Shown: in pieces, positions 43,509-53,578 of the stretch
How positions within the stretch are numbered: position 1 is the first letter of the stretch
Layout of the letters: each line of letters starts with the position of its first letter
Assembly (NCBI RefSeq): GCF_046602855.1
Contig: NZ_JBKINJ010000001.1
Span: 682,001-746,000 of the forward strand
Reading direction: 5' to 3'
DNA: 64,000 nt
Source of the DNA: Gracilimonas sp046602855
GTDB lineage: Bacteria > Bacteroidota > Rhodothermia > Balneolales > Balneolaceae
Program-made: the position numbers and the translations under genes
Notes under the pieces: model-generated
Told to the model about the DNA's origin: nothing
The model's database searches: none
What the model saw: the letters and a program-made list of their open reading frames with translations, nothing else

Positions 43509-44867
43509 ATGAAAAAGCCCATCTTTCTACTCCTTGTATTACTGGGTCTCTCTACTGCAGTAATGGGTCAATCAGAACAAGTCACCGTAGAAAAAACCCA
43601 AGAGGGTTGGCAACTGCTTGTTGATGGTGAACCTCAAATAATTAACGGTATGAACTGGGACTATTTTCCAAGAGGTACAAATTATGCCTACAGTTTATGG
43701 GATCAATCTCCCGAGTTCATACAGCAAGCTCTTGATTACGAAATGGCTTTGCTTAAAAATATGGGTGTGAATGCCATTCGTGTTTATACAGGCATTCCAA
43801 AACGTTGGATCACCTATATATATGAGAATTACGGTATCTATACCATGCTTAATCATTCCTTTGGCCGCTATGGACTGACCGTGAACGGAGCCTGGATGGC
43901 AAACACAGAATATTCTGACCCAAGGGTAAGAGAACTGCTTTTAGGTGAGGTTACTCAGCTTGTTGAAGAATATCAGGATACTCCGGGCTTGTTGCTTTTC
44001 CTATTGGGTAATGAAAATAACTACGGTCTATTTTGGGGTGGGGCTGAAACAGAAGATATACCGATAGAGGATAGACAGTCTACCATTCGTGCCCGCGCCA
44101 TGTATGAGCTATTTAATGAAGCGGCTGTTCAGATGAAACAGATCGATGACACACGGCCTATTGCAATTGCAAACGGTGATCTTTTATTCATGGATCTGGT
44201 TGCAGAACTGGTACCTGATATGGACATCTTTGGTACCAATACCTATCGTGGTATGACTTTCACCGACCTATATGAAAGAGTTGAAAATGAATATGGAAAA
44301 CCTGTTTTACTTACTGAGTTTGGTTCAGATGCATTTAACGCGAGAACACTGCAGGAAGCACAAGGAGCACAGGCAAATTATTTATTCAGCAACTGGAAAG
44401 AAATTTATAGTAATGCCGCCGGCATGGGTGGAACTGACAATTCTATAGGTGGTTTCACATTTCAGTTCAGTGATGGCTGGTGGAAATTCGGACAGACAGA
44501 GAATCTAGATGTACATGATACCAACGCCTCATGGGCAAATGAAGGATATCAGTTTGATTTTGAAGAAGGTGAAAACAACATGAACGAAGAATGGTTCGGG
44601 ATCATGGCTAAAGGCCCCACCGATCTTGATGGGTTCTATGAGCTCTTTCCAAGAGCGGCTTATTATGTACTTAAGGATGTACACCAGTTTGATCCTTATG
44701 AGCAGGGTGCAGGACCTGAAGATCTTGAACGACACTTTGAGAGTGTTTCTTTGATTGAAACTGAATTAAGATCAAACGTAGACGATTCATTTGTTGGGCC
44801 TCCAAATTCCAGTACCCTGTTTCCACAGACAATGCTTGTGGACTATGTAAGAGTCTATGAAGAATAA
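43509..44867 (+). CDS. Exported clan GH-A glycoside hydrolase (GH2/GH72-like barrel)
   Basis: A 452-residue exported enzyme with signal peptide 1-20 (ending AVMGQ). The body is one TIM barrel starting at INGMNWDYFPRGTNYAYSLW. The clan GH-A acid/base lies in LLGNENNYG (Glu169) and the nucleophile in LLTEFGSDAF (Glu270). The barrel resembles 'GH2 TIM-barrel' or GH72-like beta-glucan enzymes rather than classical GH2, as no jelly-roll domains are present. The very end, FPQTMLVDYVRVYEE, looks like the final strand of GH16 laminarinases. It opens the glucan operon, and activity on beta-1,3-glucan, hydrolysis or transglycosylation, is inferred from context. The next gene starts 52 bases downstream. 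Confidence 0.75.
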   Translation: MKKPIFLLLVLLGLSTAVMGQSEQVTVEKTQEGWQLLVDGEPQIINGMNWDYFPRGTNYAYSLWDQSPEFIQQALDYEMALLKNMGVNAIRVYTGIPKRWITYIYENYGIYTMLNHSFGRYGLTVNGAWMANTEYSDPRVRELLLGEVTQLVEEYQDTPGLLLFLLGNENNYGLFWGGAETEDIPIEDRQSTIRARAMYELFNEAAVQMKQIDDTRPIAIANGDLLFMDLVAELVPDMDIFGTNTYRGMTFTDLYERVENEYGKPVLLTEFGSDAFNARTLQEAQGAQANYLFSNWKEIYSNAAGMGGTDNSIGGFTFQFSDGWWKFGQTENLDVHDTNASWANEGYQFDFEEGENNMNEEWFGIMAKGPTDLDGFYELFPRAAYYVLKDVHQFDPYEQGAGPEDLERHFESVSLIETELRSNVDDSFVGPPNSSTLFPQTMLVDYVRVYEE

Positions 44868-44919
44868 GTAGCTGACTATTAAAAATTAAAATACTAAAAC
44901 AGAATTATTTCAATTTATC

Positions 44920-47900
44920 GTGTCTATTAGCCTTCAAAAAATAAATAGCGACCATTGGTTCAAGATCTCAGAATTTGATGAAATGAGACCTTTTTTCATG
45001 AGCATTGTAAGTGATTCCAATCACTGGATGTTCATTTCAAGCAATGGAGGGATTACAGCCGGACGTAAAAATGCTGATCACGCTCTTTTTCCATATTACA
45101 CCGATGACAAGATCACGGAACTGGCCCATACCACCGGCAGTAAAACCATCTTTCAGGTACCCGTGGATGGTGAAAAATTGATCTGGGAACCATTTTCGGT
45201 GAGATATTCAGATCGTTTTGAGATCACCAGAAATCTGTATAAGAATAGGTTTGGAAATAAGGTGATGTTTGAAGAGATCAATCATGACCTGGGTTTAAAG
45301 TTCAGTTATCAATGGAATTCCACAAATCTGTATGGATTCGTTAAGAAATCCCAATTGACCAACCTAACCGATCAGCCCAAAGAACTAACGCTGCTTGATG
45401 GTATCCAAAATATAATGCCTTACGGAGTTAGCAGTGATCTTCAGATGAGATCCAGTAACCTGGTAGATGCTTACAAAAGAAATGAACTGGAGAAAGAATC
45501 AGGTCTTGGTATTTATGCTTTGAGTGCTATTATTGTTGATAAAGCCGAACCAAGTGAAGCTTTGAAAGCTAATATCGCGTGGTCACTGGGGCTTGAAGAT
45601 GCAAATCATCTTGTGTCCTCATTGCAACTCGATAGTTTCAGGAATTTGGAGCCACTCACGGAAGAAACGGATGTAAAAGGAGAAAAAGGGGCATATTTCG
45701 TAACTAAGGATCTGAAGCTGGCAGGTAATTCTGAATCTGAATGGTCGATCATTGCGAATGTAAACCAAAATCAGTCTCAGGTCATTGAACTAAGCCGGGC
45801 TATAAATTCTGACGATAAACTTTTGGAAAAAGTTGAGCAGGATGTTTTTCGGGGTACAAATAAATTATTGGAACTGGTAGCAGGGGCGGATGGTATACAG
45901 CTAAGTAACGATGAGCTAATGGATGCCCGTCATTACTCCAACACACTCTTCAATATTATGAGGGGCGGCACCTTCGATCATAATTACAGGATAGAGAAAG
46001 ACGATTTCACCAAGTATCTGCAAAACGCGAGCAAAAAGGTATATCAAAGCAATGAAGATTTTTTGAATAATCTTGACGACCATTTTGACAAGAGCGAGCT
46101 GGATGAGTTACTGGATCGATCTGAAGATCTCGACCTGATCCGACTTGGTAAGGAATACCTACCACTGAAATTCAGTCGCCGCCACGGTGATCCAAGCCGG
46201 CCGTGGAATCAATTCTCCATAAATACCAACAGTGAGGAGGACGGTTCAAAGATCCTTGATTACGAAGGTAACTGGCGGGATATCTTTCAAAACTGGGAAG
46301 CCCTGGCTCATTCGTATCCCGGCTTTATCGAGAGTATGATATTTAAATTTTTGAACGCATCTACTTTTGATGGGTATAATCCTTATCGGGTAACCAAAGG
46401 TGGGATCGATTGGGAGGTATCTGATCCTGACGATCCTTGGTCCTATATCGGATATTGGGGTGATCATCAGATCATTTATCTTCTCAAATTTCTGGAATTC
46501 TACAAAAGTCATGTAAAAGCGGGTTTATCAGAACTTTTTGAAAATGATCAGTTTGTGTATGCCAATGTACCTTATCGCATAAAGTCGTATGAGGACATAG
46601 CTAAAGACCCCAAGGATACTATTGAATTTGATGAGGAATCAGATCTGGAAATCCGCCAAAAGGTGGACGAAACAGGCGCGGATGGGGCCTTACTTGGCAG
46701 CGATCAGGAGGAGATTCACCACGTAAACTTTACAGAGAAGATCTTTGCAACATTATTGGCTAAAGTATCCAATTTTATACCTGAAGCTGGCATATGGATG
46801 AACACGCAACGGCCTGAGTGGAATGATGCCAACAATGCTTTAGTAGGTAATGGGGTATCGATGGTCACACTCTATTATTTGCATCGATTCCTGAAGTTTT
46901 TGGAGCCGTTGGTTGAGGAGCTTTCCCAAAATAATATCAAGATATCAGAAGAGTTGAAGATCCAGTTTGAGGATATCTCTGATATACTAAAAGGCCATAA
47001 TGATCTGCTGTCCGGAAATATCAGTGACAATCAACGAAGAGTCATAACGGAAGGTTTAGGTAAAGCCGGAAGTGATTACAGAGGTAAGATCTATGCCAAT
47101 GGGTTTAGCGGTAAAAAATCAGAATTAGAAGTCGGACAGATATCTGATTTCATTACAATGACACTGAATTATCTGGAACACTCCATCCGGGCTAACAAAC
47201 GTGATGATGATCTCTATCACGCGTATAACCTAATGAGTTTCAACGAAGATGGCATAAATATCTCTTACCTGGATGAAATGCTGGAAGGGCAGGTTGCAGT
47301 GTTAAGCGCAAACTATTTGACCTCAGAACAATCTCTTTCTGTGTTGGATGCTTTAAGGAAAAGTGCGTTATACAGAGAAGATCAGCAAAGTTATATACTG
47401 TATCCAAATAAAGACCTGCCGGGTTTCCTTGAAAAGAATAACATACCAAAAAAGCAGGTTGAAAGATCAGAGTTACTTAAAAAGATGCTGGCTGATGGAA
47501 ATAAAAAGCTTATAAATAAAGATATTGAAGGTGGTTATCACTTTAATGGCAACTTCAGGAACGCAAGAGACCTGAAACAGGCATTGAATGAACTCAAAAC
47601 CGGGCCTTATGAAGAACTCGCAAAGCAAGATGAAGATCTTGTCCTGTATATTTTTGAGGAAGTATTTGACCATAAGGCTTTCACCGGTCGTTCAGGTACA
47701 TTTTTTGGATACGAAGGGTTAGGATCCATCTACTGGCATATGGTTTCAAAGCTACATCTTGCAGTCGAGGAAGTATGTGAGCAGGCAGTTGAGAATGAAT
47801 CTGATGAGGATATCCAACAGAAATTAGCTAATCACTTTGAAGAGATCGGTGAAGGCATTGGTGTTCATAAATCTCCTGAAGTGTATGGGGCCTTCCCAAC

Positions 47901-48333
47901 GGATCCTTATTCACACACTCCACAGCATCGTGGGGCTCAACAACCGGGAATGACGGGACAGGTAAAAGAAGATATACTGGTCAGAATTGGGGAGTTGGGA
48001 TTAGACGTTAAGAAAGGCGTATTGCATTTCAATCCCACTCTCCTAAAAAAAGAAGAATTCACTGAAAGTGTTCAAACACTCAATTTAGTATCGCTCAGCA
48101 AAGAGAAGTATAAATTGACCGTTCCAGAAAATGCACTTGTATTTACTTGCTGTCAGGTTCCGATTATCTACCAAACAGGTGAATCTGAAAGTGTAGAAGT
48201 GATACTTAGTGATGGTTCGTCAAAAACTTTTGACCAATGCTCACTTGATGAAGAAACAACCCGCCATATTTTTCAGCGATCGGGTATTGTTAAGCAGATC
48301 AATGTTTTACTCAATAAACACAAACTTCGGTAA
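44920..48333 (+). CDS. Large beta-glucan phosphorylase, GH149/GH94-like
   Basis: A 1137-residue protein without signal peptide, so cytoplasmic. The start is GTG at 44920. The N-terminal beta-sandwich (RPFFMSIVSDSNHWMFISS ... NADHALFPYYTDDKI) and the (alpha/alpha)6 barrel with NQFSINTNSEEDG, FKFLNASTFDGYNPYR and YIGYWGDHQIIYLLKFLE follow the pattern of GH94-related phosphorylases. The candidate catalytic acid is Asp515 in GYWGDHQ. The size (about 1100 residues) and the laminarin-type neighbours fit GH149, beta-1,3-oligoglucan phosphorylases that release glucose 1-phosphate. The near C-terminal HKSPEVYGAFPTDPYSHTP segment is part of the conserved core. Substrate specificity is inferred. Confidence 0.75.
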   Translation: MSISLQKINSDHWFKISEFDEMRPFFMSIVSDSNHWMFISSNGGITAGRKNADHALFPYYTDDKITELAHTTGSKTIFQVPVDGEKLIWEPFSVRYSDRFEITRNLYKNRFGNKVMFEEINHDLGLKFSYQWNSTNLYGFVKKSQLTNLTDQPKELTLLDGIQNIMPYGVSSDLQMRSSNLVDAYKRNELEKESGLGIYALSAIIVDKAEPSEALKANIAWSLGLEDANHLVSSLQLDSFRNLEPLTEETDVKGEKGAYFVTKDLKLAGNSESEWSIIANVNQNQSQVIELSRAINSDDKLLEKVEQDVFRGTNKLLELVAGADGIQLSNDELMDARHYSNTLFNIMRGGTFDHNYRIEKDDFTKYLQNASKKVYQSNEDFLNNLDDHFDKSELDELLDRSEDLDLIRLGKEYLPLKFSRRHGDPSRPWNQFSINTNSEEDGSKILDYEGNWRDIFQNWEALAHSYPGFIESMIFKFLNASTFDGYNPYRVTKGGIDWEVSDPDDPWSYIGYWGDHQIIYLLKFLEFYKSHVKAGLSELFENDQFVYANVPYRIKSYEDIAKDPKDTIEFDEESDLEIRQKVDETGADGALLGSDQEEIHHVNFTEKIFATLLAKVSNFIPEAGIWMNTQRPEWNDANNALVGNGVSMVTLYYLHRFLKFLEPLVEELSQNNIKISEELKIQFEDISDILKGHNDLLSGNISDNQRRVITEGLGKAGSDYRGKIYANGFSGKKSELEVGQISDFITMTLNYLEHSIRANKRDDDLYHAYNLMSFNEDGINISYLDEMLEGQVAVLSANYLTSEQSLSVLDALRKSALYREDQQSYILYPNKDLPGFLEKNNIPKKQVERSELLKKMLADGNKKLINKDIEGGYHFNGNFRNARDLKQALNELKTGPYEELAKQDEDLVLYIFEEVFDHKAFTGRSGTFFGYEGLGSIYWHMVSKLHLAVEEVCEQAVENESDEDIQQKLANHFEEIGEGIGVHKSPEVYGAFPTDPYSHTPQHRGAQQPGMTGQVKEDILVRIGELGLDVKKGVLHFNPTLLKKEEFTESVQTLNLVSLSKEKYKLTVPENALVFTCCQVPIIYQTGESESVEVILSDGSSKTFDQCSLDEETTRHIFQRSGIVKQINVLLNKHKLR

Positions 48334-48347
48334 CCAAATTAGGAATC

Positions 48348-49658
48348 ATGAAAAACTCACTCACTCATCGTTTATTCGCTTTTATGATCCTTTTTGGTAC
48401 CGTTCTAACGATCGGTTGTAATAACGAATCCGGCGAAACCAAAAATACAATCAAGGTGACAGCAGAAGATATACTATCAGATCCCATAACATATCCTGCT
48501 ATTTCATATAGCGGTTACCGCGAGCTAACCCGAGACAGTGTACCAAGTATCCCCGAATTGAAAGAAGACATGAAGATCCTTTCTGCAATGGGTATTAAGA
48601 TCGTCCGCACTTATAATGTTTACCTCGATGCTGTTCCCAGGTTGTTACAAGCCATTAAAGAAATGAAGGAGGAAGACCCGGATTTTGAGATGTACGTGAT
48701 GATGGGAGCCTGGATCGATGCTAAAAATGCATGGACGGATAAACCTAAGCGCATTCGGGATGCAGATAGTCCCCGCAATGCTGAAGAAATTGAAAGGGCC
48801 GTCGCATTAGCCAATAAATACCCTGACATTGTAAAAGTTCTAGCTGTTGGAAATGAAGCGATGGTTCACTGGCAAACCGAGTATTATGTAGAACCGGGTA
48901 TCATTCTTAGATGGGTGAATCATCTGCAGGATCTGAAAAAATCAGGTGATCTGCCTGAATCTCTTTGGATCACAAGTTCTGATAATTTTGCTTCCTGGGG
49001 TGGCGGTAGCAGCAACTATCACAAAGAAGATCTGAATAAGCTGATCAAAGCTGTTGATTACATTTCTATGCATACCTATCCAATGCACGACACTCATTAC
49101 AATCCTGATTTCTGGGGGGTACGTGATAATGAAACGGATCTGTCTGACATGGAAAAAATTGAAGCCGCTATGGAGCGAGCCCTGGAATATGCAACCTCAC
49201 AATATCAGAGTGTAGTTGATTATATGGAAGATCAGAGTGTGAATAAACAAGTACACATCGGTGAGACCGGCTGGGCTACGGTATCAAACGAATTTTATGG
49301 TGATGAAGGAGCAAGAGCTACGGATGAATTTAAAATGGCCCGTTATCACGATATGATCAGGGACTGGTCTGAAGAAAACGGAGTATCTGTATTTTACTTT
49401 GAAGCTTTTGATGAAAAATGGAAAGATGCTCAAAATCAGCTCGGTTCAGAAAATCATTTTGGGTTGATCAATCTGCAATCACAGGCAAAATATGTGCTTT
49501 GGGATGAAGTGGATGCAGGGATTTTTGATGGGCTGACCCGTGATGGAATACCGATCACCAAGACATTTAACGGCAACGTTGATTCGCTTATGCAAACTGT
49601 AAAAGTGCCACCAACGGATGCTGAAATTCAAGCAAGAAATAATAAGGAGGCTGAGTAA
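48348..49658 (+). CDS. Exported GH17-family lipoprotein
   Basis: A 436-residue lipoprotein: signal and lipobox-like TIGC near residue 24, then a GH17 barrel. The open start ISYSGYRELTRDSVPS, the acid/base in AVGNEAMVHW (Glu170), ISMHTYPMHD and the nucleophile in HIGETGWAT (Glu306) with FYFEAFDEKWK are characteristic of GH17 (beta-1,3-glucanases and beta-1,3-glucosyltransferases). The protein should sit in the outer membrane or periplasm and cut or rearrange laminarin-type chains. It follows the phosphorylase by 14 bases and precedes the GH30 gene by five. The C-terminal 40 residues are a charged tail. Confidence 0.88.
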   Translation: MKNSLTHRLFAFMILFGTVLTIGCNNESGETKNTIKVTAEDILSDPITYPAISYSGYRELTRDSVPSIPELKEDMKILSAMGIKIVRTYNVYLDAVPRLLQAIKEMKEEDPDFEMYVMMGAWIDAKNAWTDKPKRIRDADSPRNAEEIERAVALANKYPDIVKVLAVGNEAMVHWQTEYYVEPGIILRWVNHLQDLKKSGDLPESLWITSSDNFASWGGGSSNYHKEDLNKLIKAVDYISMHTYPMHDTHYNPDFWGVRDNETDLSDMEKIEAAMERALEYATSQYQSVVDYMEDQSVNKQVHIGETGWATVSNEFYGDEGARATDEFKMARYHDMIRDWSEENGVSVFYFEAFDEKWKDAQNQLGSENHFGLINLQSQAKYVLWDEVDAGIFDGLTRDGIPITKTFNGNVDSLMQTVKVPPTDAEIQARNNKEAE

Positions 49659-49663
49659 TAATT

Positions 49664-51163
49664 ATGACTTCATCAGTTCAATATATAACACTGTTAGCTT
49701 TGGTTTTTATAATGGCAAATTGCAGTAATATGAATTCACTGGAAATAGAGGTTTATGAAACTTCAGAGAGTGGTAACCAGCTCACAAAAGTGGAGGAGTT
49801 CTCTCCTGCTGAAACAACGATCAATGTGACGCTTGATCCGTCTGAAACCTTTCAGGAGATCACCGGATTTGGCGGGTCTTTCACTGAGTCATCTGCCTAC
49901 TTGTTGAACCAGTTGAGTGAAGAGAATAGAAACAGGATCCTTGAAGCATATTTTGGAGACTCGGGTGCACGTTACTCTCTCACCCGAACTCACATGAACT
50001 CAAGTGATTTTTCATTGGGTAACTATTCGTACGCACCGGTTCCTGGAGATACTGAACTTGAAAATTTCTCTATAGAAGAGGATCGGGGTGATATCATTCC
50101 CATGATCAAGGATGCTATGGAAATTTCTACCGATGGTTTCAAGATCATTTCTTCGCCGTGGACAGCTCCACCATGGATGAAAGACAATAATGACTGGAAA
50201 GGTGGTAAACTGCTACCTGAATATTATGATACCTGGGCCCTGTTCTTCTCAAAATACTTGAAAGCCTATCAGGAAGAAGGTATCGACATTTGGGGAGTCA
50301 CTGTTGAAAACGAACCGTTGGGTAACGACAGTAACTGGGACAGTATGCATTACTCTCCGGAAGAGCAGAATGAATTTGTTAAGAATCACCTCGGTCCAAC
50401 TCTGGAACAGGATTGGCCTGACGTTAAACTGCTTGGGTATGACCAAAATCGACATGAAGAACTCATTGAGTGGGTAGACGCCATGTATGATGACGAGGAG
50501 GCTGCCAAATATTATGACGGAACCGCAGTTCACTGGTATGCCAGCACTTTTAAGATCTTTGCAGATGAGCTTCAATACGCTCATGAAAAAGCTCCTAATA
50601 AGTATCTGATCCAAACGGAAGCCACCGTGGATGCTGAGGTGCCTAAATGGAGGAATGATGAGTGGTATTGGTCAAAAGAAGCCACTGACTGGGGATATGA
50701 TTGGGCCCCTGAAGACAGAAAACATCTTCATCCCAAATATGTCCCGGTTTACCGCTATGCCCGAGACATGATAGGTACGCTGAATAATTGGGTGGATGGT
50801 TGGATCGATTGGAATATGGTGCTTAACCGCCAGGGAGGACCCAACTGGGCAGAAAACTGGTGTGTGGCTCCTGTGATCGTTGATCCTGATCAGGATGAAG
50901 TTTATTTCACGCCACTTTATTACACCATGGCACACTTTAGCCGGTATATAAGACCGGGAGCCAAAAGAATAGGATTTGATAGAACTGATGATGAAGATCT
51001 GATGCTTACAGCGGCTGAAAATCCGGATGGGTCAATAGCAGTATTACTCCTAAACGAAAGTGAAACACCCAAAGAAATTATGCTTGAGCTGGAGGGCAGA
51101 TCAACTGATTTCACAATACGTGGAAAAGCAGTACAAACCGTACTCATTCCTGTAAGGAACTAA
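49664..51163 (+). CDS. Exported GH30-family glucanase lipoprotein
   Basis: A 499-residue lipoprotein (lipobox-like MANC near residue 20). The GH30 start FQEITGFGGSFTESSAYLL is complete; the acid/base is in VTVENEPLG (Glu217) and the nucleophile in IQTEATVD (Glu319). The C-terminal beta domain (YIRPGAKRIGFDRTDDEDL ... ENPDGSIAVLLLNESE) is the usual GH30 side sandwich. GH30 enzymes in laminarin loci of marine bacteria remove beta-1,6-linked glucose branches; other subfamilies are beta-glucosidases or xylanases, so the exact activity is open. It is the fourth gene of the operon and 33 bases before the transporter gene. Confidence 0.9.
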   Translation: MTSSVQYITLLALVFIMANCSNMNSLEIEVYETSESGNQLTKVEEFSPAETTINVTLDPSETFQEITGFGGSFTESSAYLLNQLSEENRNRILEAYFGDSGARYSLTRTHMNSSDFSLGNYSYAPVPGDTELENFSIEEDRGDIIPMIKDAMEISTDGFKIISSPWTAPPWMKDNNDWKGGKLLPEYYDTWALFFSKYLKAYQEEGIDIWGVTVENEPLGNDSNWDSMHYSPEEQNEFVKNHLGPTLEQDWPDVKLLGYDQNRHEELIEWVDAMYDDEEAAKYYDGTAVHWYASTFKIFADELQYAHEKAPNKYLIQTEATVDAEVPKWRNDEWYWSKEATDWGYDWAPEDRKHLHPKYVPVYRYARDMIGTLNNWVDGWIDWNMVLNRQGGPNWAENWCVAPVIVDPDQDEVYFTPLYYTMAHFSRYIRPGAKRIGFDRTDDEDLMLTAAENPDGSIAVLLLNESETPKEIMLELEGRSTDFTIRGKAVQTVLIPVRN

Positions 51164-51196
51164 CTGAAATTAAAGATTTGAAACTTTAAAAAGAAT

Positions 51197-52627
51197 ATGT
51201 CAGCAAAACAACCGGTAGTTAAAGATAAAGTACCTTTCGGGCAGAAGGCCTCTTTCGGTGCAGGTCACCTTGTGTTGAATCTTCTGCCAGGTGCTTTGGG
51301 GGTGTTCATGTTCTTTTTATTGACCGCTTTCGGCATGAATCCATTTTTGGCCGGTTTACTGGGAGGGCTTCCAAGGATCTTTGACGCTCTTACCGACCCG
51401 ATCATGGGCTTTATCTCAGATAATACGAAATCAAGATGGGGAAGGCGGCGGCCTTACATTTTTGTAGGGGCTATTCTCAGTGGGATCTTTTTCATACTGC
51501 TTTGGCAGATGGATGAGACCAACTCACAAACCTATAATTTTTGGTACTTCCTGATTATGTCGATGGTGTTCCTGGTGGGGAATACCATGTTTGCTACACC
51601 GCTGATAGGACTGGGATATGAAATGACCACCGATTACAATGAGCGTACTCATTTGATGGCTTTTTCTCAAACGGTGGGCCAGATCGCATGGATGATCGTA
51701 CCTTGGTTCTGGGTGTTAATTGCCAATCCGGATCTGTTTGCAGATCAGGCTACTGGTGTCAGGCAACTTTCAGTGCTTGTTGGCGGCATCTGTATCGCTT
51801 TAGGGTTGCTGCCTGCCATCTTTTGTGAAGGTTTGGATGACACCCATATGGAAAACAGAAAAGAGATCTCTTTCAGAACTGCCATTCAAAACCTGAAAAA
51901 TCTTTTCAGTGATATTGTAATGGTTTCCAAGAATAAGCCTTTTGTGAAATTATGTGTATCTACCTTTTTGGTTTTTAATGGATTTCAGCTTGTTGCCTCT
52001 TTCAGTTACTTCATCATTGTGTTTTACATGTTCAACGGTGATTACGGTGCCGCTGGTAACTGGCCTGCCTGGTTTTCTACCATGACGGCTGTTGCTACAG
52101 CTTTTTTGGTCATTCCTATAGTATCATGGATATCTGACCACTTTGGTAAGCGTAAAGCATTTATCATCTCAACAGCTCTTTCCATAGTCGGTTACATCCT
52201 AAAATGGTGGGGTTTCAGTCCTGAGAATCCCTGGTTGATGTTTATGCCCATCCCATTCATGGCTTTTGGATTAGGCGGTCTGTTTACGCTGATGATGAGT
52301 ATGACAGCAGATGTATGTGATCTTGATGAGCTTGAAAATGGTATGCCCAGAAGAGAAGGAACCTTTGGTGCCATTTATTGGTGGATGGTGAAACTGGGAC
52401 AGGCCATTGCACTGGTTTTAGGCGGTCTGGTACTGGAGCTTGTCGGTTTTGATCAAAATGCAGCTACACAGACAGCGGCAACCATGACTAACTTACGTAT
52501 AGCTGATATTGTAATACCCGCTGTGACAGCCGCGTTGGCAATCTGGGTAATGTATAGTTATAGGTTGACTGAAGCACGAGCAAGAGAGATTCAGCAAATA
52601 CTGATCGACAGAAGAGGGGAGCTGTAA
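51197..52627 (+). CDS. GPH-type sugar:cation symporter (MFS)
   Basis: A 476-residue inner-membrane transporter with about 12 helices. The family signature of GPH carriers is visible near residues 60-85: DALTDPIMGFISDNTKSRWGRRRPYI (as DPIMGFISD and RWGRRRPYI), followed by ATPLIGLGYEMTTDYNERTHL. GPH symporters import oligosaccharides or glycosides with Na+ or H+. Its place between exported and non-exported glucan enzymes makes it the likely importer of beta-glucan oligosaccharides. No SusC/SusD pair is in the window, so how large fragments cross the outer membrane is not shown here. The next gene starts 44 bases downstream. Confidence 0.9.
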   Translation: MSAKQPVVKDKVPFGQKASFGAGHLVLNLLPGALGVFMFFLLTAFGMNPFLAGLLGGLPRIFDALTDPIMGFISDNTKSRWGRRRPYIFVGAILSGIFFILLWQMDETNSQTYNFWYFLIMSMVFLVGNTMFATPLIGLGYEMTTDYNERTHLMAFSQTVGQIAWMIVPWFWVLIANPDLFADQATGVRQLSVLVGGICIALGLLPAIFCEGLDDTHMENRKEISFRTAIQNLKNLFSDIVMVSKNKPFVKLCVSTFLVFNGFQLVASFSYFIIVFYMFNGDYGAAGNWPAWFSTMTAVATAFLVIPIVSWISDHFGKRKAFIISTALSIVGYILKWWGFSPENPWLMFMPIPFMAFGLGGLFTLMMSMTADVCDLDELENGMPRREGTFGAIYWWMVKLGQAIALVLGGLVLELVGFDQNAATQTAATMTNLRIADIVIPAVTAALAIWVMYSYRLTEARAREIQQILIDRRGEL

Positions 52628-52671
52628 CAAGTTGACAAATGTATATAACACAATAAAATTGGTTAAGTAAA

Positions 52672-53577
52672 ATGTCTTTTAGAGAAGAAAAATACCTTAC
52701 ATATAAACGATCGGGTGATGTAGCAGAATTAAGCTATATAGACAACGAACCTGATGTTGATCTTCAGCATCTATTCAGAGAAGTATTGAATGATAAAGTA
52801 CACGGCCTGTGCTTTAGTCTTTATGAAGAAGGTCAGGGTCCGGGTGATCAGATATCTGAAGCTCAGATCCGTAAAAGGATTGAGGTGCTTGCACCTCATA
52901 CCGAATGGATCAGATCATTTTCATGCACAGAGGGAAACCAAATAATTCCTGTGGTAGCCAAAGAATATGGACTTAAAACGTTGGTTGGGGCATGGCTTAG
53001 CAGTGATAAAGAGAAAAATGAAGAGGAGATCAAAAACCTGATCAAATTGGCCAGAGACGGATATGTGGATATTGCGGCTGTTGGGAATGAAGTGCTTTAC
53101 AGGGATGATCTGTCCGAGACTGAACTGCTGGATTATATGAAAGATGTAAAAGAAGAACTTACTGATATACCGGTCGGATATGTTGATGCCTATTACGAGT
53201 TTACTCAACGGCCGGCATTGGTGGAAAACAGTGACGTAATTCTATGTAATTGTTATCCATACTGGGAGGGCACAAGTTTTGAACATTCTTTTCAACATAT
53301 GCGCCAAATGTACCATCAGGCTAAAAACGTTGCTCAGGGCAAGGAAATTATCATAACTGAAACCGGATGGCCAAGTAAGGGCGAGCCTCTGGGCGATGCA
53401 ATTCCTTCTGAGGAAAATGCCCTGAAGTATTTTATCAATACGAACCTATGGGCACAGGATGAAGATGTGGCAGTATTCTATTTCTCATCATTTGATGAAT
53501 CATGGAAGAAAAGTAACGAAGGAGAAGTGGGTGCTTATTGGGGCATTTGGGACCATAATGGAAAACTTAAATACTAG
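52672..53577 (+). CDS. Cytoplasmic GH17-like enzyme (first of a pair)
   Basis: A 301-residue protein with no signal peptide. GH17 hallmarks are present: VHGLCFSLYEEGQGPGDQ at the first strand, acid/base in AAVGNEVLYR (Glu140), NCYPYWEG, and nucleophile in IITETGWPSKG (Glu230), then VFYFSSFDESWK. The barrel is compact, like plant and bacterial beta-1,3-glucanases of GH17. Lack of an export signal suggests action on imported oligosaccharides, next to the phosphorylase. It stops one base before the next GH17-like start. The N-terminal 40 residues before the barrel have no known counterpart that I recognise. Confidence 0.85.
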   Translation: MSFREEKYLTYKRSGDVAELSYIDNEPDVDLQHLFREVLNDKVHGLCFSLYEEGQGPGDQISEAQIRKRIEVLAPHTEWIRSFSCTEGNQIIPVVAKEYGLKTLVGAWLSSDKEKNEEEIKNLIKLARDGYVDIAAVGNEVLYRDDLSETELLDYMKDVKEELTDIPVGYVDAYYEFTQRPALVENSDVILCNCYPYWEGTSFEHSFQHMRQMYHQAKNVAQGKEIIITETGWPSKGEPLGDAIPSEENALKYFINTNLWAQDEDVAVFYFSSFDESWKKSNEGEVGAYWGIWDHNGKLKY

Positions 53578-53578
53578 C

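Noticed and set aside
53459..53578. Longer N-terminus for the second GH17-like protein
   Set aside because: The extension lies inside the preceding GH17-like gene in another frame; the ATG at 53579 follows its stop by one base.
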